A DNA stretch of 64,000 nt from Labrys monachus (GTDB lineage Bacteria > Pseudomonadota > Alphaproteobacteria > Rhizobiales > Labraceae): assembly GCF_030814655.1 (NCBI RefSeq), contig NZ_JAUSVK010000001.1, positions 1,507,501 through 1,571,500 on the forward strand, given 5' to 3'. Positions 27,901 to 37,046 of this stretch are shown in pieces; within the stretch, counting starts at the first letter, position 1; each line of letters starts with the position of its first letter. Made by a program: the position numbers and the translations under genes. The notes beneath the pieces are model-generated. The model did no database searches. It was not told the origin of the DNA and saw only the letters and a list, made by a program, of their open reading frames with translations.

Positions 27901-28425
27901 ATGTCGGCTGAACTGAACTGGCGAAGGGTCGAGATCCAATCGCGGCGGATGTCGATCAAGCCCTTCGTGGCGGACGACGCCCATGACGTCTTCCGCTCCA
28001 TCACCCTGCCGATCACGCGTTTCATGGCGTGGGAACCGCCGACCTCCTGGCCGGCCTTCGCGCCGATCTGGCAGTTCTGGCTCTCTTCGATCCGCAGGGG
28101 CTCCGACGTGCATTTCGTGCTGCGCGGCCTTCCCGATCGACGCTATCTCGGCCTGGTCGGCCTGCACGGCGTCCGCACCGCCCGTCCCGAACTCGGCATC
28201 TGGATCCGCGAGGACGAGCACGGGCGCGGCTATGGCGGAGAGGCGGTCGCCGCGGTCGCGGGCTGGGCATCGGAACGGCTGGACATCGAGGCGTTCCGCT
28301 ACCCCGTCGCCGAGCAGAACATTTCCAGCCGGCGCATCGCCGAAGCGCTCGGCGGCATCGTGCAGGGCACGCAGAGCACTCCCAAATACACCGCCGTGAT
28401 CTACCTCATCCCGCCTCGCCGATGA
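27901..28425 (+). CDS. GNAT-family N-acetyltransferase
   Basis: The 174-residue protein resembles RimJ/RimL-type GNAT enzymes: WRRVEIQSRRMSIKPFVADD at the start, then RYLGLVGLHG, the acetyl-CoA loop in IREDEHGRGYGGEAVAAVAG and a C-terminal YPVAEQNISSRRIAEALGG. The acceptor is unknown. The frame is open from 27781, but the ATG at 27901 is the first that gives a normal GNAT start; the ribosome-binding site is weak, so the start is uncertain. Confidence 0.8.
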   Translation: MSAELNWRRVEIQSRRMSIKPFVADDAHDVFRSITLPITRFMAWEPPTSWPAFAPIWQFWLSSIRRGSDVHFVLRGLPDRRYLGLVGLHGVRTARPELGIWIREDEHGRGYGGEAVAAVAGWASERLDIEAFRYPVAEQNISSRRIAEALGGIVQGTQSTPKYTAVIYLIPPRR

Positions 28426-28564
28426 CGGGCGGCGCGGAAAATCCCGGCTTGCCGGCGAGGCCGTCCGTCGCCAGGGCCGCTTCGCGCGGCGCGCATGGCT
28501 GCGTTCTGTCCGGCGTCCGGTGTTCGCGCTTGCGCCGATCCCTCCGCTCGCCTAAATCCGGGCC

Positions 28565-29404
28565 ATGACCGCAGGAAATGGCGTTTTGTCCGGGGCCGGA
28601 TATCTGAGCGCGAGCGATGCCTTGCCGCTCCTGACTGAAGCAGCGAGGGAAGCGGGCGAGATCGGCCTGCGCTTCATGCGCGATGGCGCCAGGGTCTTCG
28701 ACAAATCCGACAATTCTCCGGTCACCGAGGCGGATCTCGCCATCGATGCCCATCTCGCCGCGCGCCTGCGTCCGGTGTCCGAGGCCATCGGCTGGCTGTC
28801 GGAGGAAGCGGCGGACAGCGCCGACAGGCTGTCGCGCCGCCAGGTCTGGGTGCTCGATCCGATCGACGGCACGCGCGGCTTCATCGCGGGCAACGGCGAA
28901 TGGGTGATTTCGGCGGCGCTGGTCGAGGAGGGGCGGCCGCTGGCCGGCGTGCTCTATCGTCCGACCACCGGCGATCTCTATCACGCCGGCCGTGGCCTTG
29001 GCGCCTTCCGGAACGGGCAGCGTCTCAGCGCCGATGCCGGCATGGCCGGCGCCACCCGCCACGCGGCCGGGCCGAAGCCGATGTTCGACGTCATCAGGCA
29101 CGCCCTCCCGCAGGTCGAACGCACCTCGTCGCTGTCGTCGCTGGCCCTGCGCATCGCCTATGTCGCCGAAGGGCGTGTTGATGTCGCCTTCGCGTCCGAC
29201 GCGTCGCATGACTGGGACATCGCCGCCGCCGACATCCTGCTCAGCGAGGCCGGCGGGCGTCTCTCCACCATCGCCGGCGCCGATATCGTCTACAACCGTC
29301 CCGAACCGGTGCACGAGCCCCTGCTCGCCGCCGGTTCCGGGCGGCAGGCTGCGATCGCGGCGCTTTTCCCGCAGCATCATTTCCCGCGGCGTGCGAAACG
29401 CTGA
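28565..29404 (+). CDS. Inositol-monophosphatase-family phosphatase, CysQ-like
   Basis: The 279-residue protein is a metal-dependent phosphatase of the IMPase superfamily. It shows KSDNSPVTEADLAIDAHLAA near 54, SEEAADSADR with the metal-binding glutamates, DPIDGTRGFIAGNGEW near 100 and SHDWDIAAADILLSEAGGRL near 218. This set fits 3'(2'),5'-bisphosphate nucleotidases (CysQ), which recycle PAP. Its position in front of DUF4170, an acyltransferase, waaA and lpxK is conserved in Rhizobiales, so a role tied to envelope synthesis is possible. Confidence 0.87.
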   Translation: MTAGNGVLSGAGYLSASDALPLLTEAAREAGEIGLRFMRDGARVFDKSDNSPVTEADLAIDAHLAARLRPVSEAIGWLSEEAADSADRLSRRQVWVLDPIDGTRGFIAGNGEWVISAALVEEGRPLAGVLYRPTTGDLYHAGRGLGAFRNGQRLSADAGMAGATRHAAGPKPMFDVIRHALPQVERTSSLSSLALRIAYVAEGRVDVAFASDASHDWDIAAADILLSEAGGRLSTIAGADIVYNRPEPVHEPLLAAGSGRQAAIAALFPQHHFPRRAKR

Positions 29405-29432
29405 TTTCCGTCCCATCCACCAGGAGCATTCG

Positions 29433-29675
29433 ATGAGCGAACCGCAGAAGCAACTGCTGCACCTCGTCTTCGGCGGCGAACTGACCTCGATCGAGGGTAT
29501 CGAGTTCAAGGATCTCGCGGCCCTCGACATCGTCGGCATCTTCCCCAATTACGCGACCGCGCAGGCCGCCTGGAAGGCCAAGGCCCAGTCGAGCGTCGAC
29601 AATGCGCAGATGCGCTATTTCATCGTCCATCTCCACCGTCTGCTCGATCCGTCGACCGACGCGGCCAAGCGCTGA
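29433..29675 (+). CDS. DUF4170 domain protein
   Basis: This 80-residue acidic-basic mixed protein begins MSEPQKQLLHLVFGGEL and ends with a lysine-rich tail. The pattern FKDLAALDIVGIFPNYATAQ followed by QMRYFIVHLHRLLDP is the DUF4170 domain. CAGGAG precedes the ATG. It lies between the CysQ-like gene and the acyltransferase of the lipid A block, its usual place. No function is known to me. Confidence 0.88.
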   Translation: MSEPQKQLLHLVFGGELTSIEGIEFKDLAALDIVGIFPNYATAQAAWKAKAQSSVDNAQMRYFIVHLHRLLDPSTDAAKR

Positions 29676-29684
29676 CGCGGCCTG

Positions 29685-30389
29685 ATGATCAAGCGGATAG
29701 GGCAGTCCGGTTTCGTGCAGAAAGCGCTCGGCGAGGGGCTCGCGGGCTGGCTGAAATTCGTCCATGGTACAAGCCGCTTCGCCGATCATCCCGCCGATCT
29801 CTACGGGCCGATCCGCGACCAATATCCCTATATCGTCGCCATGTGGCACGGGCAGCATTTCCTCGTGCCGTTCATGCGGCGCGAGGGGCATGAGTTCAGG
29901 ATCCTGATCTCGCGCCACGGCGACGGCGAGATCAATGCGGTCGCGGTGACGCGGCTCGGGCTCGGGCTGGTCCGCGGCTCCGGCGGCCGGGCCGCCCGCC
30001 AGCATTACAAGGGCGGTCCGGCGGCTCTGCGCGAACTGATCGCCACCCTCAAGGCGGGGCAGTCGGTCGGCGTGACCGCCGACGTGCCGCGGGTCGGCGG
30101 TATCGCGGGGCTCGGCATCGTCACCCTCGCCCGCCTGTCGGGCCGGCCGATCGTGCCGGTGGCGGTGGCGACGTCCAACATGATACGGCTCTCGAGCTGG
30201 GACCGCGCCGTGATCAACCTGCCGTTTTCCCGCGGGGCCTTCGTGGTGGGAGACCTCGTCCATGTCCCCGGCGACGCCGACGCCGCGCTGATGGAGGCCA
30301 AGCGCGTCGAGGTGCAGGCGGCGCTCGATGCCGCGCACCGCACCGCCTACGCCATGGTCGGCCGACGATTCGTGAAGGCGGCCGCATGA
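29685..30389 (+). CDS. Lysophospholipid acyltransferase-like protein (DUF374)
   Basis: The 234-residue product matches the DUF374 branch of acyltransferases that sit beside waaA in many alphaproteobacteria. Visible features are IVAMWHGQHFLVPFMRREG with the putative catalytic histidine near residue 55, RHGDGEINAVAVTRLGLGLVRGS, and GVTADVPRVGGIAGLGIVTL where the substrate-binding DGP-type motif is altered to DVPR. It overlaps waaA by four bases. It probably acylates a lipid A or phospholipid intermediate at the inner membrane; the acyl acceptor is not known. Confidence 0.85.
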   Translation: MIKRIGQSGFVQKALGEGLAGWLKFVHGTSRFADHPADLYGPIRDQYPYIVAMWHGQHFLVPFMRREGHEFRILISRHGDGEINAVAVTRLGLGLVRGSGGRAARQHYKGGPAALRELIATLKAGQSVGVTADVPRVGGIAGLGIVTLARLSGRPIVPVAVATSNMIRLSSWDRAVINLPFSRGAFVVGDLVHVPGDADAALMEAKRVEVQAALDAAHRTAYAMVGRRFVKAAA

Positions 30390-31669
30390 AGGCCGGCTCC
30401 CCCGTCACGCTCAGGCTCTACCGTGCGGCGACGGCGGGCTTCGGCCCCTTCGCGGGCCTGCTGCTGGCGCGCCGCCAGAGGCGCGGCAAGGAGGATGCGG
30501 CCCGCAAGTCCGAGCGCCTCGGCATCGCCGGCAGGCCGCGTCCGGAAGGGCGGCTGTGCTGGCTGCATGGGGCGAGCGTGGGCGAGGCGGTGACGATCCT
30601 GCCCGTGGCCGAGCGCCTCGCCGCGCAGGGGTTCCGCATTCTCCTCACCACCGGCACGGTGACGTCCGCGGCGCTGATGGCGCAGCGCCTGCCCGAAGGT
30701 GCCATCCATCAATTCGTGCCGCTCGACGTTCCCGTCTTCGTTCGGCGCTTCCTCGCGCATTGGCGGCCCGATCTCGCCCTTTTCGTCGAATCGGAACTCT
30801 GGCCAGCGATGATCAGCGAGATCAGCGCCGCCGGCATCCCGCTGGCGCTGGTCAACGGCCGGATGTCGCCGCGCTCCTTCCAGCGCTGGCAGAAGGCGCC
30901 GAGGACCATCGGTGCGCTGCTGCGCTGCTTCGACCTGTGCGCCGCACAGAGCGCCGACGACGGCGCGCGCATCGCCGCCCTCGGAGCGCCGCACGTGATC
31001 TCCACCGGCAACCTCAAATTCGACACGCCGCCGCCGCCCGCCGATCCCGTCCGGCTCGAAGCCTTGCAGGAGGCCGTCGAGGGGAGGCCGCTTTGGCTCG
31101 CCGCCAGCACCCATGCGGGCGAGGAGGCGCTGGCGGGCGCCGTTCATGAGAAATTGAAGGGCCGGTTTCCTGGTCTCCTGACCATCATCGTCCCGCGCCA
31201 TCCCGATCGCGGCGCCGCCATTGCCGCGGACTTGTCGGCCCGCGGTCTGGCCTGCCTGCGCCGCTCCGAAGGCAGGCTGCCGGAAGACGGCACCGACATC
31301 TACATCGCCGACACCGTCGGCGAACTCGGGCTGTTCTACCGCCTTGCCCGCATCGTCTTCGTCGGCAAGTCGCTGGTCGGTCGCGGCGGGCAGAATCCGG
31401 TCGAGCCCGCCAAGCTCGGCGCGTCTGTTCTGCACGGTCCTTTCGTGCATAACTTCGTCGAGGCTTACGGAGCGTTCGACGCGATGGGCGGGGCGATCAC
31501 GGTTCGCGACGGCGAGGAATTGACGGCGGCGGTCGGGCGTCTGCTCGCCGATCCCGGCGCGGTCGCGCGCCTCGCGGAAGCCGGAGCGCAGGCCGTCGCC
31601 TCGCTTTCCGGAGCGCTCGATCGCACGATGCAGGCTCTGGCCGGCCTCGCCGCGAACGAAACGCCATGA
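30386..31669 (+). CDS. waaA: 3-deoxy-D-manno-octulosonic acid transferase
   Basis: WaaA (KdtA) attaches Kdo residues to the lipid A precursor at the cytoplasmic face of the inner membrane. The 427-residue protein has the GT30 N-domain with RLCWLHGASVGEAVTILPVA containing the catalytic glutamate, LFVESELWPAMISE, and the C-domain with IIVPRHPDRG, the region GRGGQNPVEPAKLGASVLHG for CMP-Kdo binding. It overlaps the genes on both sides by four bases, so the acyltransferase, waaA and lpxK are a coupled unit. Confidence 0.96.
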   Translation: MKAGSPVTLRLYRAATAGFGPFAGLLLARRQRRGKEDAARKSERLGIAGRPRPEGRLCWLHGASVGEAVTILPVAERLAAQGFRILLTTGTVTSAALMAQRLPEGAIHQFVPLDVPVFVRRFLAHWRPDLALFVESELWPAMISEISAAGIPLALVNGRMSPRSFQRWQKAPRTIGALLRCFDLCAAQSADDGARIAALGAPHVISTGNLKFDTPPPPADPVRLEALQEAVEGRPLWLAASTHAGEEALAGAVHEKLKGRFPGLLTIIVPRHPDRGAAIAADLSARGLACLRRSEGRLPEDGTDIYIADTVGELGLFYRLARIVFVGKSLVGRGGQNPVEPAKLGASVLHGPFVHNFVEAYGAFDAMGGAITVRDGEELTAAVGRLLADPGAVARLAEAGAQAVASLSGALDRTMQALAGLAANETP

Positions 31670-32676
31670 GCCCGCTCCTCCAGCCGCCACGCTTCTGGTA
31701 CCGGCCGGCCGGGTGGCAGGCGCGCCTGCTGGCACCGGTCGCGGAGGTCTATGGCCGGCGCGTCGTGGCGCGCATGCGGCAGCCGGGCCAGCGTGCCGCG
31801 GTGCCGGTGGTGTGCATCGGCAATTTCACGCTCGGCGGCGCGGGCAAGACACCGCTGGCGCTTGCGGTGGCCGACCTGCTGGCGGAGGCCGGCTACAAGC
31901 CTGCCTTCCTCACGCGCGGCTATGGCGGCAGCGAAACGGGGCCGCTGCGCGTCATGCCCGGCGCCGTCGCCGCCGAGGTCGGCGACGAGGCCCTGCTGCT
32001 GGCCCGCAAGGCGCCGACCATCGTCTCGGTCGACCGGCCGGCCGGCGCGGCCCTGGCCGTATCGGACGGCGCGACCATCATCGTCATGGACGACGGCTTC
32101 CAGAACCCGTCGCTCGAAAAGGATTGCTCGATCATCGCTGTGGATGGCGAGACGGGCATCGGCAACGGCATGACCTTTCCGGCCGGGCCGCTGCGCGCGC
32201 CGCTGCATGACCAGATGCCCTTCGTGTCCGCCGTGGTGGTGATCGGGCCGGGCGACGCCGGCGGCCGCGTGCTCGACTTCGCCAGGGGCTCCGGCCTCGC
32301 GGCGCTGCAGGCGCGCATCGTCCTCGATCCGTCGGCCCCGGTCCTGCGCGGCAAGCGGGTGCTCGCCTTCGCCGGCATCGGCCGCCCGGAGAAGTTCTTC
32401 AAGACGCTGGCGGATATGGGCGCGATCATCGCGGCGACTCAGGTCTTCCCCGATCATCATCCCTTCACAGAGAACGACGCAATGGCGATCGCGTCCCGGG
32501 CCCAGAGCGGCAGGCTCATTCCGGTGACGACGACCAAGGACATGGTGCGGCTGACCGGAGGCCCCGCGCGGACCGGCCTCGCCTCGATCACGCGGAGCGT
32601 GCCGGTCCGCCTCGTCTTCGAGGAGGAGAATTCGATGCGCGAGTTCCTGCATCGACACTTCAGGATCAGGAAATAG
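31666..32676 (+). CDS. lpxK: Tetraacyldisaccharide 4'-kinase
   Basis: LpxK phosphorylates the 4' position of the lipid A disaccharide. The 336-residue protein begins with the usual RFWYRPAGWQARLLAPVAEV and has the P-loop FTLGGAGKTPLALAVADLL near residue 50, followed by FLTRGYGGSETGPLRV and IIVMDDGFQNPSLEKD. The C-terminal part contains FAGIGRPEKFFKTL and FPDHHPFTEND, as expected. Overlap with waaA is four bases. A short hairpin follows the stop. Confidence 0.97.
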   Translation: MSPLLQPPRFWYRPAGWQARLLAPVAEVYGRRVVARMRQPGQRAAVPVVCIGNFTLGGAGKTPLALAVADLLAEAGYKPAFLTRGYGGSETGPLRVMPGAVAAEVGDEALLLARKAPTIVSVDRPAGAALAVSDGATIIVMDDGFQNPSLEKDCSIIAVDGETGIGNGMTFPAGPLRAPLHDQMPFVSAVVVIGPGDAGGRVLDFARGSGLAALQARIVLDPSAPVLRGKRVLAFAGIGRPEKFFKTLADMGAIIAATQVFPDHHPFTENDAMAIASRAQSGRLIPVTTTKDMVRLTGGPARTGLASITRSVPVRLVFEEENSMREFLHRHFRIRK

Positions 32677-32688
32677 CATAGCGGGACT

Positions 32689-32705
32689 GCCGGCATATTG
32701 CCGGC
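32689..32705. terminator. Short hairpin after lpxK
   Basis: GCCGGCA at 32689-32695 pairs with TGCCGGC at 32699-32705 across a TAT loop, 12 bases past the lpxK stop and upstream of the convergent oxidoreductase gene end. It is short and lacks a clear T-run, so its role as a terminator is tentative. Confidence 0.4.
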
Positions 32706-32785
32706 GCTGCCCGGCGGTGTTCGCGCAAGGCTTGTCGGGAAGGGCAGCCGGGGAGGAGCGGGCGGGATACCCGCAGGCCCCGGCG

Positions 32786-33892
32786 CTACGCGCCCTCGAC
32801 GGCGACGAGGTCGAGATCCCGCATCACGGCGGCCGCGGCGATCGCCTCGGGCAGTTGCGCCAGCGCGAAGCGCTTGATCCTCACCAGGCTGAGATCGAGC
32901 AGCCCGGCCGCCGCCAGCGCCGCGAGCTGACCCGGTGCGGAGCGCCGATACATGAAATTGCCGACGACTTCCCAGTCATTGCCGAGCATCTCGCCGAAGG
33001 CGAGTTCGAGCGGCGCGGCGGCGCTGCCCATCAGCACGAGCCGGCCGCCGCGCTTGAGCGCCCGGAGGGTGGCGAGCGTCGTCGCCGTGCTGGAGGCCCG
33101 GCCGAGGAGATCGAGCCCGACATCCGCCCGTCCGCCGGCGGCGAGGACGGCCGCGAGGTCGGCATTCGCGTCCTCTCCGGTGACCCTGGCGGCGACGACG
33201 CGTGGCCCGAGCGTCTCGGCAAGGCGATCGAGGCCGGCCTGGTCGCGGCCGATGGCGACGACCTTCGCCGCCCCCATCGCCAGGGCCACCATCACGCCGG
33301 CGGAGCCGTAATAGCCGGTCGCGCCATTGACCAGGACGGTGTGGCCCGGCTCCACGCCGCCGCGAAGCAGGCCGCCATAGGGCACGACGAGCTTGGCGAG
33401 CGCGATCAGGCGGTCGTCCGGGACGCGCCCGAGGCCTCGCAGCGGCGTGACGCAGGCGGCGGGCCATTGCGCGAATTCCGCGAAGACGCCGTCGCGCCAG
33501 ACCTGCTGCAGGCGCAGTGCGCCGTCGGGAAGCCCGTCGACGCGGGCGGCGCCCATCGCGGTGAGGCCGATGAGGATCTGTGCCGGCGCCTCGCCGGGAA
33601 CGTCGTCGACGAGATGGGGACTGAGGAAGACGAGCTCGCCGGCGGTGACATGCGACACTTCCGAACCGACGGCTTCGACGCGGCCGACGGCGTTGGTGCC
33701 GGGGATGAAGGGCGGCGGCGGCGTCGCGTAGCCGAGCGAACCGTCGATCACCTTGCCCATATAGGACAGCACCGTGGCGCTCTCGACACGGACGAGGACG
33801 CCGCGCGGATGAAGGTCGGGGAGCGGCAGGTCCTCGAGGCGAAGGCCTTCGCCGGGGCCGCGCAGCAGCCACGCCTTGAATGTCCGGGACAA
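32786..33892 (-). CDS. MDR-family zinc-independent oxidoreductase
   Basis: The 368-residue product is a medium-chain dehydrogenase/reductase. The N-terminal GroES-like half has FKAWLLRGPGEGLRLEDLPL, SYMGKVIDGSLGY and FIPGTNAVGRVEAVGSEV; the Rossmann half has VLVNGATGYYGSAGVMVALA and ends with a quinone-oxidoreductase-like tail. Zinc ligands of classical alcohol dehydrogenases are not evident. No ATG fits; I chose the TTG at 33892 because AAGGAAAG lies about ten bases upstream. The gene is inserted between lpxK and DUF2093, which are adjacent in many relatives. Substrate is unknown. Confidence 0.8.
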   Translation of the reverse strand: MSRTFKAWLLRGPGEGLRLEDLPLPDLHPRGVLVRVESATVLSYMGKVIDGSLGYATPPPPFIPGTNAVGRVEAVGSEVSHVTAGELVFLSPHLVDDVPGEAPAQILIGLTAMGAARVDGLPDGALRLQQVWRDGVFAEFAQWPAACVTPLRGLGRVPDDRLIALAKLVVPYGGLLRGGVEPGHTVLVNGATGYYGSAGVMVALAMGAAKVVAIGRDQAGLDRLAETLGPRVVAARVTGEDANADLAAVLAAGGRADVGLDLLGRASSTATTLATLRALKRGGRLVLMGSAAAPLELAFGEMLGNDWEVVGNFMYRRSAPGQLAALAAAGLLDLSLVRIKRFALAQLPEAIAAAAVMRDLDLVAVEGA

Positions 33893-33906
33893 GGACAGGC
33901 TTTCCT

Positions 33907-34128
33907 TCAGATGATGCCGAGGGCCTTCAGGCGCTGCAGCGCCGCATCGGGCGAGGCGTAGGCCTCCTGCCGCTCGACGCTCCAATAGCGCAGCTCGTCG
34001 ATCGGGATCGTCGTTCCCGTGACGGCGCAACGCACGAAATTGCCGGGCTTCACGACGCGGAAGTCGGCATCGAGGAATTGCACCTGGGCTTCGCCCGGCA
34101 TGTTCATGCGATTCTCGTGACGGTTCAT
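33907..34128 (-). CDS. DUF2093 domain protein
   Basis: This 73-residue protein starts MNRHENRMNMPGEAQVQFLD at 34128 and contains the DUF2093 core VKPGNFVRCAVTGTTIPIDE then LRYWSVERQEAYASPDAALQ. The segment RCAVTGTTIP suggests a small beta fold, possibly with a structural metal, but only one cysteine is present. It is usually found between lpxK and xseA in Rhizobiales and is so here apart from the inserted oxidoreductase gene. Function unknown. Confidence 0.9.
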   Translation of the reverse strand: MNRHENRMNMPGEAQVQFLDADFRVVKPGNFVRCAVTGTTIPIDELRYWSVERQEAYASPDAALQRLKALGII

Positions 34129-34296
34129 GGCGGTCCGGCTTTTATCGGTGGATGAAGGAATATAGCAGGAAGTGGCGGAGGGGCGAGGTTTTTGCAAGCG
34201 ATCTGTTGCGAACGCTGTCGTTCGGGCGGGCCGTACGACAGCTGCCGCTCCGGTCCCCGAGGGAGGGCGCTGCCCTTTCGTCCCGGCCGGAGATCT

Positions 34297-35877
34297 TCAG
34301 GCCTTGTCCGGACCGTCGTCGAAAAGGCTGGGCTGCCGGGCGAGGGGCTTCGTCTTCGCCGGCTTCGGCGCAGGCGGCGCGCCGGCGTTGGACAGGACGA
34401 CATGGCCATCGGCGAACTGGATGTCGAGCACGGCCGCCGCCTTCGCCGTGGCGGCATGCCGGATCGGGTGGCCCGCCCCGTCGCGCACCAGCGCGAAGCC
34501 CCGTTCGAGCACACCCTGGTAGGAATAGGCGGTGAGGAGCGTCGCGAAGCGCGTGAGCCTTTCGCGCTGCGCCGCCGTGCGGGTGGCGACCACCTGCAGG
34601 AGACGGCCGGCGACCCCGGACAGGCGCTCGCGCCCGGTCTCGGTGCGCCGGCTCAGCAGCCGCGGGGCAAGCTGCGCCGCGCGATGGGCGAAGGCTTCAC
34701 GCTTGCGGGCCAGGGCGATGCGGGCCGAAGCGTCGAGGCGCTCGCCGGCGGCGGCGAGGCGGTCGCGGCTGCGCTGCAGGCGGGCGGCCGGGTGCTGCGC
34801 CTGCAGCCGGCGCAGCAGGGCCTCGTGGCGCTGGTGATGGCGGCGCGTGTTGAGGAGCAGGGCCTGGACGAGGCGCCCGGAGGCGAGGTCGAGGCGCTGG
34901 CGCGGCGTGGCGAGCAGGGTCTCGCCGGTGGGCAGCGCCCGGCCGAGATTGCGCAGCTCCTGCCGGCGGCGCTCGATCATGCCGAGCGCCTGGCCGGTGA
35001 GCCTGGCGCCGCGGTCGGCAAGGGCGGCGAGGAGGTCGGCCCTGACCGGGACGGCCATCTCGGCGGCACCGGTCGGCGTCGGCGCCCGCCTGTCGGCGAC
35101 GTGGTCGATCAGCGTCCAGTCCGTCTCGTGGCCGACGGCCGAGATGAGGGGAATCGAGCAGCGGGCGGCGGCCCGCACCACGATCTCCTCGTTGAACGAC
35201 CACAGGTCCTCCAGGCTGCCGCCGCCGCGCGCCACGATCAGCACGTCGGGGCGGGGGATCGGGCCGCCGGCGGCGAGGGCATCGAAGCCGTCGATGGCGG
35301 CAGCGACCTCGGCGGCGCTCGTCTCGCCCTGCACGCGCACCGGCCAGACCACGACATGGCGCGGGAAGCGGTCGGCGACGCGGTGGAGGATATCGCGGAT
35401 CACCGCGCCGGTCGGCGAGGTGACGACGCCGATCACCGTCGGCAGGAAGGGCAGGGGCTTCCGGCGCGCCTCGTCGAACAAGCCTTCGGCGGCGAGCTTG
35501 CGCCGCCGGTCCTCGAGCAGCGCCATCAGCGCGCCGAGGCCGGCGGGCTCCAGCCGGTCGATGATGATCTGGTAGGAGGACTTGCCCGGGAAGGTCGTCA
35601 GGCGGCCATAGGCGATGACCTCCATGCCGTCCTCGGGCCGCGTCCGGAGGCGGGCGAGGCTGGTCTTCCAGATCACCGCATCGATGCGGGCGCCCTCGTC
35701 CTTCAGCGCGAAATAGGCATGGCCGGAGGCGACCGGGCCGCGATAGCCGGAGATCTCGCCGCGCAGGCGGACATAGCCGAAGGCGTCTTCGACTGTGCGC
35801 TTGAGAGCTTGCGACAGGTCGGAGACCGTCCATTCGGGCGCGTTGGAGGGGGCGGAATCGGAGACAATTTCGGCCAT
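34297..35877 (-). CDS. xseA: Exodeoxyribonuclease VII large subunit
   Basis: XseA is the catalytic subunit of ExoVII, which degrades single-stranded DNA. The 526-residue protein has the N-terminal OB fold ([40 protein letters not shown]), the catalytic domain beginning [20 protein letters not shown], the conserved segment [17 protein letters not shown] written here as [17 protein letters not shown], and [19 protein letters not shown] long arginine-rich coiled-coil follows. The small subunit xseB is not in the window. Confidence 0.96.
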   Translation of the reverse strand: MAEIVSDSAPSNAPEWTVSDLSQALKRTVEDAFGYVRLRGEISGYRGPVASGHAYFALKDEGARIDAVIWKTSLARLRTRPEDGMEVIAYGRLTTFPGKSSYQIIIDRLEPAGLGALMALLEDRRRKLAAEGLFDEARRKPLPFLPTVIGVVTSPTGAVIRDILHRVADRFPRHVVVWPVRVQGETSAAEVAAAIDGFDALAAGGPIPRPDVLIVARGGGSLEDLWSFNEEIVVRAAARCSIPLISAVGHETDWTLIDHVADRRAPTPTGAAEMAVPVRADLLAALADRGARLTGQALGMIERRRQELRNLGRALPTGETLLATPRQRLDLASGRLVQALLLNTRRHHQRHEALLRRLQAQHPAARLQRSRDRLAAAGERLDASARIALARKREAFAHRAAQLAPRLLSRRTETGRERLSGVAGRLLQVVATRTAAQRERLTRFATLLTAYSYQGVLERGFALVRDGAGHPIRHAATAKAAAVLDIQFADGHVVLSNAGAPPAPKPAKTKPLARQPSLFDDGPDKA

Positions 35878-35922
35878 CCCGCCTTATAGGCGATGGCGGG
35901 GAAGCCTGTCATCTCCCCGGCG

Positions 35923-36843
35923 TCACGCGCCTGCGAGGGAGCGCCCGCCGCCCGCCTGGGCCGCCAACAGGTCGAGGAAGGCCTGGGGCGCCCTGTCCGG
36001 GAGGCCTTCATGGTCCCTCTCGCCGACGACATAGGCGACGACCAGCTCCCAGCAGATCTCCGGCCCCTCGATCGGCACCATCGCCACCCGCGGCTGCCTC
36101 GCCGCGGCGATCGCCTCCGGCACCAGCGCGACCGCCAGGCCGCGGGCGACCAGTTCCGTCATCGTCCCCAGATCGCTCACTTCGAAGGCGATGTGCCGGT
36201 CGATGCCGGCTTCGGCGAAGCCGCGGTCGACGAGGCGGCGGGTGCCCCAGCTCGGCTCGAAGTCCACGAAGGGCTCGTCGGCGAGGGCGGCGAGGCGCAC
36301 CCGCGGCAGACCCGCCAGGGCATGGTCCGGGGCGCAGATCGCGACGAGCGCGTCGCAGGCGATCAGGCGCGTCGTGACGTCGGCCGGTGGCGCGCAGATC
36401 GGCACGATGGCGAGGTCGAGCCGCCCGTCGCGGACCTTTTCGAGGAGGTGCGAGGAACTGCCCTGGCACAGCCGCACCTCGATGGCGGGGTGCCGGGCAT
36501 GGAAGGCGGCGAGAACCTCCGGCAGGTCGAGGAAGGCGGGCAGGCTCTGGGCGGCCCCGATGCTGAGCGTTCCCCGCCGCAGTCCGGTGACCTCGCCCAC
36601 CGCCTCGCGCGCCTCGCGGGCCGCCTCGATCACGGCCTGCGCCTTTTCGAGGAAGACCTGTCCGGCGGCGGTCAGGCGGACCTGCCGCGTGGTGCGGACG
36701 AAGAGCTTGGCCTCGAGTTCGTCCTCCAGGGCGCGGATGGAACTCGATAGCGCCGACTGCACGATGTTGATGCGCTGCGAGGCGCGCGTGAAGTGAAGCT
36801 CTTCGGCCACCGCCACGAAATGCTGCAGCTGCCTCAACTCCAT
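35923..36843 (-). CDS. LysR-family transcriptional regulator
   Basis: The 306-residue regulator has a textbook LysR N-terminus (MELRQLQHFVAVAEELHFTR, then NIVQSALSSSIRALEDELEA) and an effector domain from about residue 90 (RRGTLSIGAAQSLPAFLDLP). It is divergent from an FMN reductase gene with a palindrome just upstream of its start, suggesting control of that neighbour and itself. The inducer is unknown; redox or quinone compounds are plausible given the target. Confidence 0.93.
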   Translation of the reverse strand: MELRQLQHFVAVAEELHFTRASQRINIVQSALSSSIRALEDELEAKLFVRTTRQVRLTAAGQVFLEKAQAVIEAAREAREAVGEVTGLRRGTLSIGAAQSLPAFLDLPEVLAAFHARHPAIEVRLCQGSSSHLLEKVRDGRLDLAIVPICAPPADVTTRLIACDALVAICAPDHALAGLPRVRLAALADEPFVDFEPSWGTRRLVDRGFAEAGIDRHIAFEVSDLGTMTELVARGLAVALVPEAIAAARQPRVAMVPIEGPEICWELVVAYVVGERDHEGLPDRAPQAFLDLLAAQAGGGRSLAGA

Positions 36844-36876
36844 GGCCGACCTCGCTCGGTTATTAAGCTCGATTGC

Positions 36877-36891
36877 AGATCAATACGATCT
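36877..36891. promoter_or_regulatory. Palindrome AGATC-N5-GATCT upstream of a LysR gene
   Basis: AGATC at 36877-36881 and GATCT at 36887-36891 form a perfect inverted repeat with a five-base spacer, flanked by TTG and CAA, 33 bases above the LysR start codon in the divergent gap to the FMN reductase gene. Size, symmetry and position fit a LysR-type recognition site. Binding is inferred. Confidence 0.5.
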
Positions 36892-37046
36892 CAACATTCA
36901 ATTTGAAAGATGAATTCGGGCGGCCCATGGTGGCGCGGACCGGGGCACCGGCACGGTCGGATGGGCAGCGCCCCTCCCTCCACCTGCCGGGCCCGCCTGT
37001 CGCGGCGTCGCATATGACGGCCGCCCCCCAGACAGAGAGGCCTTAC

